NCBI GenBank assembly: GCA_030295235.1
Contig: AP026129.1
Location: 434,001 to 498,000 of the forward strand
From: Fistulifera solaris
Lineage: Eukaryota > Bacillariophyta > Bacillariophyceae > Naviculales > Stauroneidaceae
Direction: 5' to 3'
DNA length: 64,000 nucleotides
Part shown: in pieces, positions 1 to 10,560 of the stretch
Layout of the letters: every line of letters begins with the position of its first letter
Position numbering within the stretch: the stretch's first letter is position 1
Translations under genes and position numbers: made by a program
The notes under the pieces: generated by a model
What the model was told of the DNA's origin: nothing
Databases searched by the model: none
What the model saw: the letters and a program-made list of their open reading frames with translations, nothing else

Positions 1-1260
1 AATTGCGTCGAAGGGTATTGTTCCGTCCAGTCCCCGTGAGCTCCCAGCCCTTGCAGTACGAATAAAAGAGGAGACATGACAGATGCTACAATGAACTGAA
101 ATGTCGCCAGTAACAGATTCAAGTAGTTCATATTGACCGGCTGTTTGAACTGTAGAAATACGTGTTCTTTATAAAGCTGAGTGAAGACGGGGATGAGCAC
201 AGAAATGCAACCATACTATGACACACAACAAACATCGTACATACCGTGACTATAGCAGCTGGAATGCAGCTCGAGACGTATAACAAGGTATTGATAGCGG
301 TCCTTGTTGGAATCGAATCGGCGTACATGAACTCGTTGGGGTCAATCAGCGTAACAAAAGCTGGAAGGAGAGCAAACATAACGGCGAAAAACAAAATGAG
401 TGATCCCCACACATGTTCTTTGGCCAGGCCTCCATAACCCGACACGGCTGTCCTCGGGGGTAAATCCGAATCTGCGGTACACGTCTCGTTGGCAAGACTG
501 TACAAGGCACTGGTCGTTAGACTGCGTTCCGTCGACGAAGTATGACGACCATCGTCCTCATTACTTGCATTGCGGGTTCTACGGGTATCTTGATCAGACT
601 TGCGGGTGAGCGAACACAGTCCATCCGGATGACCAAATTGAGTGAGAAAAAGCCGTCAGGGGCAGTGTAAATTGTACCAAAATGACGGTCAAAGTGGGAG
701 GAACACGGTAACCGGAAACAAAAACTAAGAGTATGCAAAGCGTATCGAGGAGTGCCATGATCGCCACATCAATCAAAGGTATTCCCAACTTGATTTTCGA
801 GCTGGGTGTTTTCAAAAAATATCCTGTCATGACGATAATTCCCAGCAAGAGGGCATGGGCACCTGTGACGGCTTCTACGGTGAGAAGACGAAAGGGAGCG
901 GTTCGGTCGACTAATAGTTTAAAAGTCGATCGTTCCCCCCGCATACGAGAGGGCCAAAATGACGAACCAAAATAGGACAACGAGATGATTGCGTCGCCTT
1001 TGATCGATAGAGAGCTCCATATCGGAATCCCAAAGGTTTTCGACGTTTGCAATGATCCGTAACGAACTTTTCAGACGATTCCAGACCCAATACACGAAGG
1101 AAGATTGATTACTTTGACTTTGATTGTCATGATCCATCTCGGATTCGTCTTGCCATTGATCATCTAAGGTTTCATCGTACGATTGAGTATCATAGCCATC
1201 CGTCTCGGAGGTAGCCCCGTAATTGCGTATTCGGGTGTCCAGTTGAGAATGTTCGTTCAT
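1..1260 (-). CDS. CRT-like (chloroquine-resistance-transporter-like) membrane transporter, partial
   Basis: Polytopic membrane protein of the drug/metabolite superfamily, CRT-like group. These move small peptides, thiols or amino acids across vacuolar or plastid membranes (family knowledge). The start is ATG at 1260; an upstream in-frame TTG is not used. About 75 acidic, disordered residues precede the first membrane segment (LVVLFWFVILALSYAG). The best family match is the stretch VPPTLTVILVQFTLPLTAF followed by TQFGHPDG. A GT-AG intron lies at 150-244; the last exon continues off the left edge (FKQPVNMNYL...). Two single-base breaks interrupt the frame: one G too many at the C-run 935-940 and one T too many at the A-run 647-651. 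Removing one base at each joins the three frames. The gene is divergent from the multicopper oxidase. The family call is fairly secure; the substrate is unknown. Confidence 0.7.
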
Positions 1261-1868
1261 CCTCAACAGAGTTTGTTGCAGTAGCGGTGATTCTCACAGC
1301 CCAGTACTTGTAACTACAGAAAGACTATCGTTTATCTCTTCGAGATTCGTATTACAGTTTGCTGTATTTTAGCATAGTCTTTTGACTTGTAACTAGGCAA
1401 CGACACAAGGAGAATAATATGTTTTCTCCTTTCTTGTCAACACTCGTGCGCTAGCGTTTGCTGGTGTTTTTGTTGTTGTTCTTGTTGCAGTTGACTTGCA
1501 CTGAGAATGAGAACGAGCAACGTGTGTGCGAGACCGCGATTGGATAGAGCACTTTCTAAGAGATACCGTACCATTTACTCTAGGACAGGAAGCAAATGTT
1601 GTAAGCCATTACGACAAATATTGATGTGAGAATTCTGGTTTGACAGAAAGATATTCCTCCACGCATAGCCCGCATTTCTCGTTTTCAAAGATTCACATTC
1701 ATTTGGAGTTCGGAGTCACATCTATTCCTTAGTTTTGATTACACTTTACGCTCTACAACATAGAGTAATTAGGAGGATGAACGCTGCTCTTTGTTGAGGG
1801 AAGAAAAGCAGCAGAAAGAAAAGTTTGGTGACACAGATTACTCGACTAAGAACATCGACGCTTTCGCC
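1261..1868. other. Divergent intergenic region
   Basis: 608 nt between the divergent CRT-like and multicopper-oxidase genes, presumably holding both promoters. AT-rich with short pyrimidine runs near 1430-1490. I recognise no named element or further gene. Confidence 0.5.
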
Positions 1869-3573
1869 ATGGATACAGGTACGTTTTTATTGAGTATTAA
1901 GCCTTTCTTCTCTTTTCACAACGTTCTTACAAGATTTACGTGGCAGAACTGGGCTGGATGCATGCTGTTATTAGTGTCGGATTTCTCTTGCTCGTCGGTG
2001 TGCAACAATTTCATCTCCTAATCCCTCCCGATCAATCGTTACATCCACAATCATACGAACCCTGCGACGAGAAGTGCGGTTCCTTTCTCGGTCTCTTTCC
2101 CAAATACAAACTATGTCAAGAAACTACTTCTCAATCTTTATGTACAGCGTTTCCTCACTGGCATCAAAGAGATCATTTTGTATCCTGTGGTGATTGTCAG
2201 TTCGTCGAGTCATCGCCCGAATCCCATGGGGAACATGATGAAAGAGGCATTCTCGTTGATTTTCACTGGGAAGATGCTTGTTCCGATTCGCCGTATGACT
2301 ATGTGGGAACATTAATCTTTTGCGAGCAAGGAAATGGGACGTTTGGCTATCGATCATTGAATGATACGCTCCCTTGTGGCTCGTCATCACCGCTTTTACG
2401 ATTGCGCCCTGGATTGGCGTATCAGTTGCGTCTCATCAACGAGGCCAGCGAACCAACCAATTTACATCCACACGGACTGTACATTTCGGGAGAGGGAAAT
2501 GCCGATGATATTACTCGCTACGCGGGACCCGGAGAATGTTTACTTTACAATTGGACTCTTTCCGATGAACACCTGGATGGAACCTTTCTGTATCACGCGC
2601 ATCGACACAATATCACCAACCATCAAGTCAGTGGAGGAGCAATCGGAATGCTCTTTGTCGATACGGCTACTCCGCAAACCCGACCTTCGTGGGTCGACCG
2701 CGAAAAGCTTTTATTTATACAATCGTCCAAGGACGAAGATTTTGTCAACGGCATGCCCAAGCTCCATGTACCCCTAATAGCCAATACCTGGTATCGGTTC
2801 CGCATAGCCGTCGGAGATGCTCGGGGAAAACTACGCAGCCTCCGATTCGATCCAGAACAATGCGACGTTCGTCTCGTGGCTACCGATGGAGTTTGGCGCA
2901 GTCGCGGTGCGGCGGCCCCCGCTTTTCACTATGAGGTGACCGGATCGACTCGCATGGATTTGGCCGTTGCTTGTCAAGCGTCCAGTGGTATCTGGTATCG
3001 AGTGAATTCGACGGACGACGAAGAACCAATCGTTGTCATGGCCGTACACGTATCCGAAGATGTTTCGCAACTCAATAAGCTAGAAGACTGGATCCCCCTC
3101 GACCTTCTCATTTACAAAGTAGAGCAAACTTTGACATGGACGATACTTGGAACATCACCATTTCGAAGGAAACTGGAATAAATGGCTATCTATACGATCA
3201 CGAACGACCCATTGAGACTTTTGAATTTGGCCAATACCATCAATGGCGATTATACAACACGGACCGCCATCCGTTTCATCTGCACATCTATCATATGCAA
3301 ATTGTGACCCCGGGTGGATGCGGAAACATTTTTGAAGAGGGTGAATGGTACGACACAATTAGTGCCGACTCCGCTGTTACAGATCACTGTACCGTCCGAT
3401 TTCACATGAACGCCTTTTCGGGACGAACCGTTTTGCACTGTCATCAGTTGAGCCACGAAGACTTGGGTGTGATGGTGTGGACGGACGTGATTGGTGGTCC
3501 CGACAATAGTTTTCTGCAGGTGAGAAGTCAAGAAACGGCGTTCTGCGAAGTCTGTGCGCGGCCTTTACCTTAA
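1869..3573 (+). CDS. Laccase-like multicopper oxidase, secretory
   Basis: Copper oxidase that oxidises a substrate (phenols, Fe(II) or similar) while reducing O2 to water. Exon 1 is only 10 nt (ATG at 1869), with an intron at 1879-1946, and exon 2 begins ELGWMHAV. A hydrophobic stretch (VISVGFLLLVGVQQF) right after the start is a signal peptide or anchor. Copper ligands are visible as HPHG with FLYHAHRH in the N-terminal cupredoxin domain and HPFHLH plus HCHQLSHEDLGVM in the C-terminal one, so type 1, 2 and 3 sites look complete. Many cysteines near the N-terminus fit an extracytosolic protein. One T is missing at 3130-3132; adding it joins the frames and gives 545 residues. Possible roles are cell-wall/phenol oxidation or ferroxidase in iron uptake. 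The family is certain; the substrate is not. Confidence 0.88.
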
Positions 3574-4016
3574 CTTATTCATAAAATTATATTTTTGAAG
3601 CGTATCTTAAGGAAGTGTCGAGTAGACGATAGACGAGCATTACCGTATGCATTGACCAGGCCACAACCTCTACTCCGAATCGGATGGCAGCCCCCTGCTA
3701 ATTGTCACGGCGATGACTTGGTAATCCGTGTGATTTAGGCAACACCTAGGGAGGAATTAATGAATCTTTCATAGGGATAGGACATAAGTACGCTAATCTC
3801 TCAATTTATTTTATTTTATTTAATCCATTCACGTTCACGACTGGTCAGCGCACGACCTTCGCCCGTCCTTTTGCGGCGATGCGATGAAAAGAAAACTTGG
3901 CGCAAATAATAATAAAAAATTAATAAATGCGCAACAACATCGCAATGGAAACTTAGGATAAACATAACTCCTTTCGCAATCAATTGTTCTTTGAAGTCCT
4001 CTTCTTTGTTTTTATT
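3574..4016. other. Intergenic region
   Basis: About 440 nt between two same-strand genes. AT-rich from 3800 to 3960 (ttatttta and aataataaaa runs). No coding signal or structured element recognised. Confidence 0.4.
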
Positions 4017-4421
4017 ATGAATGCGATTTTCCAGCGACTAAATTACACCATTCGACAGCGCGTGACGGATACAATCTGTTGGGTGCAGCAACAACGTCAC
4101 ATGTCCAAGTATTTAAGCAAGGCGGCCAAGAAGCGATTAGTACTGACAACAAAACGTGCCCACAAAGGTTTCTACAAAGGAAACGGAGCTACCAAAGAAG
4201 GAAGATTGACAAGCAAAGGAAAATTTATTGTTGACCCTTTAAGGCGATTGGAGTTAGTAGTTCCGGATTTGACAGGTTTCAAGGTACGTCCCATGGCAAA
4301 CATGATGTTGTGCATCGTCTACACTCTAATTTTCTTCGGCACTTCTCAGCTAAAGCCATACATTGCCCGAAGTGTCCCTAGAGTACCTCCTGAGCAGCAG
4401 CGAAACCCGATCAGCCGCTAG
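4017..4421 (+). CDS. Mitochondrial large-subunit ribosomal protein mL41 (MRPL41/MRP-L27 family)
   Basis: Component of the mitochondrial 54S/39S ribosomal subunit. The family signature VPDLTGFKLKPY is restored when a 66-nt intron (4284-4349, donor GTACGT, acceptor CTCAG) is removed, and it is typical of MRPL41. Upstream, KGFYKGNGATKEGRLTSKG fits the conserved glycine/basic region. The spliced product has 112 residues from ATG 4017. A second in-frame ATG at about 4098 (MSKYLSKAAKK) could also be used, but the longer form gives a basic amphipathic presequence suited to mitochondrial import. The intron length is a multiple of three with no stop, so the unspliced message stays open and would insert 22 residues inside the signature. 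Strong family match. Confidence 0.85.
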   Translation: MNAIFQRLNYTIRQRVTDTICWVQQQRHMSKYLSKAAKKRLVLTTKRAHKGFYKGNGATKEGRLTSKGKFIVDPLRRLELVVPDLTGFKVRPMANMMLCIVYTLIFFGTSQLKPYIARSVPRVPPEQQRNPISR

Positions 4422-5010
4422 TTTGTCTAAAACAGACGCTACTTAGAAACAACCATTCGACGAAGAAATAAGTAATTATTAACCATTATCCTAACGCTCC
4501 AAGCTTCTAACGATTATGTTGTTCTCTAGGTCTATTACTATTTGATTGGACTTGCGGGTCGATAACATCCAGGACTGCAACAAGTTGAGTGGGAAACCGT
4601 TAGGAACCGTCAACCGTCAGTACGGGCTATCGTGGACATTGCGTTCGATTTCAAGGATCGAAGTTGTCGAGATTTCATTCCGACAATCACATCGTCAATG
4701 ACAACAAATCCGTACGCATGACGACCTTATGATGGTTTCTTGATTTATCCATGAAGCGAAATTGGGCAATCAATTATTGTATTGAAAATCAGTATTTTTG
4801 ATTTCCGGGACTGCATAAAGAGTAAGTCGGGTCGGAATCGTCATCATCATCACCACTGTGTACTCCGTAGAAGATAGTGCACACATTTGTCTGGTCGTCG
4901 GTCGTCGCTCATCGTTCCCGGCATTCGGCATCCTCCCGCCGCGCATTATTGCTTTCTTTAAAATAAAGAAAGCGCTTGAGCATCCTTGAATTTAGTGGCT
5001 TACCGACGAC
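4422..5010. other. Intergenic region
   Basis: About 590 nt with no coding signal. One copy of the TACTCCGTA 9-mer lies at 4861-4869, about 140 nt before the next start codon. Confidence 0.4.
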
Positions 5011-5481
5011 ATGATCGCAAAGGATTACACAATGTTAGAGAAACTCAAATTAACTTTGGGAAAGGCCTTGGCTGTAAATTCAAAACCCACGGAGGAGACG
5101 TTTTCTGAGCTACCCGATGTGCTAATCTGGTTTCGTGCTGTCTTGGGTCTCGCGTATGGCTTGTTCATGGGATTGAAGGGGATTCGCAGCGGTCCAGCTT
5201 TGGTACAAGCTGTGAACCTTATTGTTTTTGTTCCCTTCATGTACTCCCGTTTCTATCTTGGTGTTGAGATGGATCATTTTGCGTCGCAAATTTATTTTTC
5301 GGGCACGTTCAATGCCCTTGCGCTGTTCTTACTTGTATGGATCTGTCTGTACACGGCGGAGCATGAAGAGGATGAAATTCGGTTAGCGTCTTTATTAGTA
5401 TCATCGAGCGTGGTCGGAGAATTAACACCGGATGCCGCCATCCCATTGTTGGAGGCAGTTGCCGAAGAGTCTGAGTTTTAA
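5011..5481 (+). CDS. RAB5IF/RCAF1-like (Rab5-interacting protein family) membrane protein
   Basis: Small membrane protein of 156 residues. The conserved part starts at LPDVLIWFRAVLGLAYGLFMG (about residue 34 onward), continues with the segment VNLIVFVPFMYSRFYLGV, and ends in ALALFLLVWICLYTAEHEEDE, which matches the Rab5ip family pattern (P-D-V/L-x-W-x-R ... FALFLxxWIxxYT). Family members in animals act in ER membrane-protein insertion and respiratory-complex assembly. The start is ATG 5011; an internal ATG at 5032 is also possible. The C-terminal acidic tail (from about residue 115) lies beyond the domain. The frame is intact. Confidence 0.72.
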   Translation: MIAKDYTMLEKLKLTLGKALAVNSKPTEETFSELPDVLIWFRAVLGLAYGLFMGLKGIRSGPALVQAVNLIVFVPFMYSRFYLGVEMDHFASQIYFSGTFNALALFLLVWICLYTAEHEEDEIRLASLLVSSSVVGELTPDAAIPLLEAVAEESEF

Positions 5482-6008
5482 AGGCAAGCACCGCGCCACT
5501 GATGAAGAGATTATCACGGTGTTGTGGGTTGGAGAAAACATTGAGTACCTAAAATATGCATATGACATCCTTTAATTTTGATAAACATGGGAGTAGACGT
5601 TTGTTCTCTGAGCATACCACGTCTCTTTGCAATGCTAGTAAATACAGTTACATTACCGTAATCATCATTTCAGGAAATAGGAAGTGGATGGTGAAGCTTG
5701 ACGAGTGTATTCTCTTTAAACTTTGGCGTCCTATTAGCCTAAAGTGGCTGCCCAGCAATCTGGTTTGCGATTGCGAGGATTAACGATTAACAACTCGTCA
5801 AGGGCTCAGGTACAACGGATGACAGACTGACAGAAGATACCGATTGCCATCCAACTTTTTTTCTTTTCTTGTCGTGTTGCTATTTAATGGCAATGATTAA
5901 TCGACATCGATAATATCGCTATCTCTCTTTCTTTATTATCAGAACAATCTAAAGTAGCAGAGTAGAGCCAGACCGGAGTGTACGGTTTATCAAAGGGAAG
6001 TGTTAGAA
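5482..6008. other. Intergenic region
   Basis: About 530 nt. A 75-codon frame at 5556-5783 lacks family resemblance and is judged chance. A CT-rich stretch (tctctctttctttattatcag) precedes the next gene at about 5920-5941. Confidence 0.4.
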
Positions 6009-6817
6009 ATGCCGATCGAAATTAATAAGAGTGCGTTTGCGGCAGTCGACGCTCTCTTCGGCAGAGAAGAACGATCCGAAACAAAGCAACAGCAGCAAAA
6101 GCCAGTCATTGACACTTCACGAAGATTGGGAGTGGGAGCGAAGCCTACAGCAAAAAATCTTGACCCTGTCTCGAGTAAAATTCTTCAGGTCGGTCGCAAA
6201 AGGCAGCGCGAGAACGAAGGTCATGTAGAAGAAAGCTTGTTCGAAAGTGTAGCTCATGACGATAGTGACGAAGAGGATTTAGGTAGGACAGCAATCGATT
6301 CAAACAACAAAGTTGCCGCTACTTCTTCGGCTGTTATTCCTGAGTCGACAACGAAGAAGCGAAAGAATGGAAAAAAGGAGCGAGCTTCGAGCAAGGCGAA
6401 CGGAGAGCACAGATCAAAATCTGACAGTACGCAGCCAGCCAATTTCTCACAAGATACTTGTAATAGTTTGAGCCAGATTGAAGACGCGGAACAAGAACCA
6501 AAGGCCAGTACATCGTCGACAAAAGAAAGCGACGAAAGATTCGCAGTAAGCAAAAGAACATCTACAAAGATCAGCGCGAAAAGAAACCGGAGCATCTTAT
6601 TGTTGGTAGCAAGAACTACAAAGGTAGACCTCTGACAGCCGAGACGCGCGCTAAATTGAACTTGCCAGCGACCAAATCCTCCTCGAATCCAAGCTTCTCC
6701 GGGACGTGGACTGGAGAAGGGGCGCAAGCCAGCGAAGGCAAAACCGAAGAGTCTCATGCTGTCGAAAAGACTGAGCTTCGCCCATCGAAAGATTCTGTGA
6801 AGAAAGAACCGTCCTAA
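6009..6817 (+). CDS. Conserved basic nuclear protein with RSKQKN motif
   Basis: 269 residues from ATG 6009, mostly disordered and charged (KKRKNGKKERASSKANGEH, acidic DDSDEED). The conserved part is C-terminal: KRKRRKIRSKQKNIYKDQR, then KPEHL and GRPLTAETRAKLNLP. I have the impression that this basic motif plus PLTxETxxKL tail recurs in uncharacterised eukaryotic nuclear/nucleolar proteins, but I cannot name the family with certainty. The motif appears only after one A is added to the run 6522-6525; otherwise the frame stops at 6635. The 3' end converges with the CCDC12 gene 54 nt away. Function unknown. Confidence 0.65.
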
Positions 6818-6871
6818 AAGCCCAAATTCAAGAACTTGAAATGAAGAATGGTAGTAAATGGAGATAGCTTT

Positions 6872-7289
6872 TTAGTCAAGCCCTGCATCGGCTTCTCTTT
6901 CGAGCCGCTCTCGCAGTAAAGCCACGATTGCTTTGTGTGTGCGGCGCTCTAGTTTTTGTAGTTTTGGAAGTATTTCTCGTTTCAGATCAGCATTGACTTT
7001 TTTTGGGCGCAGCGGCAACAATGTCCTCATGTCCGCGAATTTCCGGTAGTTCTGCTTTCGCCATTTCTAATGCTTCTTCCAGGACGCTCTTTTCCTGACT
7101 TGTTGCTTTGATCCTCTTGGAGGGAGGTTCTTCCGAAGTAATATCCAAGGTGGGATCGGATGGTGTGTAGTTGCGAAACTGAACAACTTTTGTTTCTTTA
7201 TTGCTGTCATCGCTGTTGGTCACCGATGGTTGTTTGCCTCGTCCAGCTTTTGCTGCCAGAGCAGCCAGTCGCGCTTTACGTTCTTCCAT
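6872..7289 (-). CDS. CCDC12/Cwf18-type pre-mRNA splicing factor
   Basis: 138-residue spliceosome-associated protein (Cwf18 in fission yeast, CCDC12 in human; part of activated spliceosome complexes). It starts at ATG 7289: MEERKARLAALAAKAG, the typical N-terminal helix. FRNYTPSDPTL is equivalent to the family R-N-Y-x-P block. The C-terminal block DLKREILPKLQKLERRTHKA with IVALLRERL is the family hallmark. One extra A in the run 6998-7004 (T7 on the + strand) causes an early stop at 6987; removing it exposes the conserved C-terminus and a stop at 6872. The gene is divergent from the membrane-protein gene at 7608. Confidence 0.85.
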
Positions 7290-7607
7290 GGTAATGGTTG
7301 ACGTAAATATTTTCGTATGATTAACAGCCCAACGGTACTTGTAAAAGAAAGGAAGAAGGAAGGAAATGAATATTACTCGGGAAAGGTTTCGACTTGCGAT
7401 ACGTGTGGTGCTCACGGCGGTGCGGCCGCAATAACGTCGTGTGGTAAACGGGTGTCGTGTAGTTTTCATGAAGACGCACCGGTTCTCATTCGCTTCATTT
7501 TTTCGAGGCTTATCTCTTTTCGCATTATTGGTGGACAGAAAAAGTCATCGGCAAAAACAACAAATGCTTCTTGATCCTGCAGAATCTTATCACCATACAT
7601 CAATCCG
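7290..7607. other. Divergent intergenic region
   Basis: 318 nt between divergent starts (CCDC12 and the membrane protein). Presumed bidirectional promoter region; no recognised motif. Confidence 0.4.
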
Positions 7608-8477
7608 ATGAATTTGTTAACCTGGATAGCTCATGCGGAATCGAATCATCCGAAGCATTTGAGTTGGAGGCATCCTTCTGCCGTCCTCATTGTCCACTAC
7701 GGTGTGGTGTTTTCCGTCAGTATTTCCCTTCATGATTGGCTCGTCAATTCAAACCACGACGTCCTTGTTGAACCTTCAGCCGTCCCATGGAATGTGATAC
7801 TCTTTGTTCTTGGTTATGCGACTTGGCTACTTGTCTGGAGACTACTCTTTTGCGAGCCAATTGTCTTTCGTTCCTCCATACTCTACGAATACTGTTGGCT
7901 CTGCAACTTGACTCTCGTTCTCGGTGCCGCATCACTCGCTTTACGGAGGCCCGCCATAACAACAGCCTGCTGTGTTACTGTAGGTATTGATCAGTTGCTT
8001 TGGTATGTTGACTTGCTGGTGTACCTTTTATCTGGAAAATTCCCGATTGGCGTGGCCGGTTACTTGTTGTGGGAAAATACTTCCTGGTCGACTCGCATTA
8101 CGTGTACGCATCATCTGTGGACTATTCCTCTCTTTTTATGTGCTACTCGAGGACTATCGACCGTTGCTTTGCCTCTGTCTGCTATGATCATGGTGCTAAA
8201 CGTCACGCTGAGTCGCTTCATGACGCCCATCGCTATTGAAGCGATTGATGTGAAATGTAGTGAGAAAAGCAAGCCAAAGTTACTTCGCAAATATTTGAAT
8301 GTAAATCTATCTCATGCTCTCTGGAAGGATATCAAGATATCATGGCTGCAAATTAACTACGACAATCCTCCAGCGTTACTGTATTTGTGGCGACTGTTAT
8401 GGCGATGGGAGGTATTCAACGTACTCGTTTTTGGATTATTGCGTCTACTTTGCTACTTAGTATTTGGCAGATTATGA
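7608..8477 (+). CDS. Polytopic membrane protein of unknown function
   Basis: 289 residues from ATG 7608, with about six or seven hydrophobic segments: SAVLIVHYGVVFSVSISL, VILFVLGYATWLLVWRLLF, LCNLTLVLGAASLAL, LLWYVDLLVYLLSG, LWTIPLFLCATRGLSTVALP and the C-terminal VFNVLVFGLLRLLCYLVFG. Histidines and tryptophans sit between segments (HHLWTIP, SWRHP). No N-terminal signal peptide is obvious and no residue pattern lets me assign a family. The cytosolic or lumenal part around 205-265 is basic (KCSEKSKPKLLRKY). The frame is intact. Function is not assigned. Confidence 0.7.
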   Translation: MNLLTWIAHAESNHPKHLSWRHPSAVLIVHYGVVFSVSISLHDWLVNSNHDVLVEPSAVPWNVILFVLGYATWLLVWRLLFCEPIVFRSSILYEYCWLCNLTLVLGAASLALRRPAITTACCVTVGIDQLLWYVDLLVYLLSGKFPIGVAGYLLWENTSWSTRITCTHHLWTIPLFLCATRGLSTVALPLSAMIMVLNVTLSRFMTPIAIEAIDVKCSEKSKPKLLRKYLNVNLSHALWKDIKISWLQINYDNPPALLYLWRLLWRWEVFNVLVFGLLRLLCYLVFGRL

Positions 8478-8598
8478 CAAAACAATAAACTTTATTTATA
8501 AGCAGGAACAAAATATGCCTTAATCGACCAGCTTTATTGCGATAACATTAAACCGCATCGGACGAAGTTCCAACGATCAGTTAGAATTCGGTATGCAA

Positions 8599-9406
8599 TT
8601 AACAACAATTAGGTGCCTTAGGAAGACCAGCCCCCGTGGATAGGTCAATGCCTTTCTTTTCGTCTTTGTCTGTGCCGCTCGCAACTCTTTGCCGAATCAA
8701 CTCTCCTGCCATGGTCAAGAACGCTTCCTCGACATTCTTTGCCGATTTTGCCGAAGTTTCTATGTATGGAATGCCCAATTCCGCGGCAAATTCCTGAGCC
8801 TGTTCTGTCGTCACTACTCGATCCGCTGTTCGATCGGATTTATTTCCGACCAACAATTTCACTGTACCTTCCGCAGCGTAGCGATTAACTTCTTTCAGCC
8901 AGTCATTCACATGGTCAAAAGATTCGGTACTCGTAACATCGAACACCATAATGATGCCATCTGCTCCGCGATAATAAGCAGAAGTAATGGTGCGGAAGCG
9001 CTCCTGCCCAGCCGTGTCCCAAATCTGAAGTTTTACGGTCTTCTTGTCAAGTTTTACCGTTCGGAACCGGAAGTCAACGCCGATTGTGCTAATATACGAT
9101 TCCGTGAACGCATCGTCCTACAATCAAAAAGCAAATGAGTTAAGAAGATGCACAACAAAAAAGGCTAGCCTAGGCCAGCCCTGATGTAACGATCAAAGAA
9201 CTCTATTTTCTATGCCTCAAGAAATAGCACAGGCCGCCGCGAACGAGGTAACAAACTAAAGGGTCGTCATTGTTCATTGTTGCGTAATGACTACTCACCG
9301 CAAAACGAAGTAACAAGCACGACTTTCCAACACCACTGTCACCGATCAAAACAAGCTTAAAAAGATAGTCATAATCTCGTTGTTTGGAAGTGGAACCAGG
9401 AGCCAT
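8599..9406 (-). CDS. Rab-family small GTPase (Rab1/Rab8 type)
   Basis: Membrane-trafficking GTPase of 208 residues in two exons: 9299-9406 and 8599-9117, with a 181-nt intron (donor GTGAGT, acceptor TTGTAG). The P-loop GDSGVGKS is at residues 22-29, switch I contains TIGVDF, switch [11 protein letters not shown], the guanine motifs are NKSD at 128 and SAK at about 157, and the protein ends in the double-cysteine CC for geranylgeranylation. [18 protein letters not shown] and GVDFRFRTV fit the Rab1/Ypt1-Rab8 group, which acts in ER-Golgi or post-Golgi transport. Start ATG at 9406. All motifs are intact and the frame is unbroken. Confidence 0.95.
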
Positions 9407-9504
9407 GATGAAAGATTTGCTTCGAATAGAGAGACTAATATGTTATTTTCTTTTTGTCGTATTACAATGAAATGACATGAAAGGCTTTGTTGCTTGTTGA
9501 CCCT

Positions 9505-9730
9505 ACCTGGTACCAGGTACCGTACCAGTATCGCGCACCGTTGCGGAAAGTAAAAGTGAAGATGTTTTTTATTTATTAGATAAATTTTCTGTGATCTAGG
9601 GACTATAAAAATTATTGTGCCACTCCGACGTGTCATTGTTCATTGTGAGAAGAGCGTGCCCCGCTAAATCTATGAGCTAGGTATCACCGGTACCGGTACC
9701 GTACCGGTACAAGTACAAGTACCGGGTACG
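9505..9730. repeat. GGTACC/TACCAGGTA clusters
   Basis: Two clusters of overlapping palindromic units built from GGTACC, ACCGGT and TACCAGGTA: one at about 9505-9530, the second at about 9680-9730. The same units recur across intergenic DNA of the window (about 15.6, 15.95, 36.0, 40.1, 46.6-46.8, 48.1-48.3, 51.1 and 55.5 kb). Confidence 0.8.
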
Positions 9731-9934
9731 TACTTGCGATACATTGCCCAAATTCGCCACGACTGACTACCGCTTGAGCTACATTGATTGTTTAATCATG
9801 ACTTCATTAAAATCAACAATTACCTTTAGTTGTTTTTGTAGGACGCATCTCGATTCTTCATGATGTCGAAAAACCTTGGGGATCGCCTTGTTCTCCGTTA
9901 CCAGGTATTGCCCTTTGTGTAGGCGACCTTTTGT

Positions 9935-9956
9935 CACGACTGCATTTCAGTCATGG
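9935..9956. repeat. CATGACTG/CAGTCATG palindrome, copy 1
   Basis: Arms CACGACTG and CAGTCATG separated by CATTT, followed by GG. One of five related palindromes in the window, all intergenic. Confidence 0.7.
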
Positions 9957-10560
9957 GTCATTATACGCTGGGCGTCGAGAGATTATATTGAACGTCAATG
10001 GCACGTTAATAATATAACTTTCCTTCCTCATCCTCATGATTTACCCCTCAACGTTTAAAAATATAGGGTGTCGAGCATGTCGGAATTCGTAAGAAGCTTT
10101 CAGCTATCTAATTGACAAGAGTGCAATTGACGTCGGTAACTAGGATCACAAACTGCCAACTGTTTGCAGGCTGCCCTTGGTAAACTTGTTGAATTCCAGT
10201 TGCTTATCTCTATAAGCTACTCTCGCATTATAATTCTCACTACCAACGTCGAAAACTTAATCACATCCGCTTGAGAACGGTCTGAGATTAGTGACCAAAT
10301 CCAGTTCCCTAATTCTGAAGTCGAATTCGCACTTTTTCGCCTATCACGGTCAATTATGAAGGAAAGTTTGCAGATCGCAGATGCCTTAAAAGCGAAAAGA
10401 TGCAAGGTAGGAGGAAGGTTCTTGGTCAGCTGCAAATTAGAAGCAAGCAAGCGAGGACTGGGAACGTCCAACATATAACTTAGTCCACGATCAAATGGTA
10501 TTAAAAACGGATTGTTAAATTATTAGCTACATTTGACCGTGGTACCAATAAATTTTTCGC

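Larger units (their letters stand above)
9407..10560. other. Repeat-bearing intergenic region
   Basis: About 1.15 kb with no convincing gene. It holds GGTACC/TACCAGGTA clusters at about 9505-9530 and 9680-9730 and a copy of the CACGACTG/CAGTCATG palindrome at 9935-9956. Short frames at 9876-10058 and 10217-10474 show no family resemblance. Confidence 0.5.

Noticed and set aside
880-960. A 36-nt GT-AG intron as explanation of the first CRT-like frame break
   Set aside because: Removing GTATGC...TTAG leads into a frame with an early stop and loses the conserved FKLLVDRTAPFRL sequence; deleting one base of the C6 run restores the family sequence directly.
4422-5010. tRNA, rRNA or snRNA genes in the larger gaps
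   Set aside because: No B-box (GGTTCGANNCC) with cloverleaf or Sm-site-bearing stem found by eye in any gap; a covariance-model search would be needed to exclude weak cases.
9876-10058. Small ORF with CPLCRRPF, zinc-finger-like
   Set aside because: Non-ATG start, crosses the palindrome repeat, and only two cysteines; no real zinc-binding pattern.
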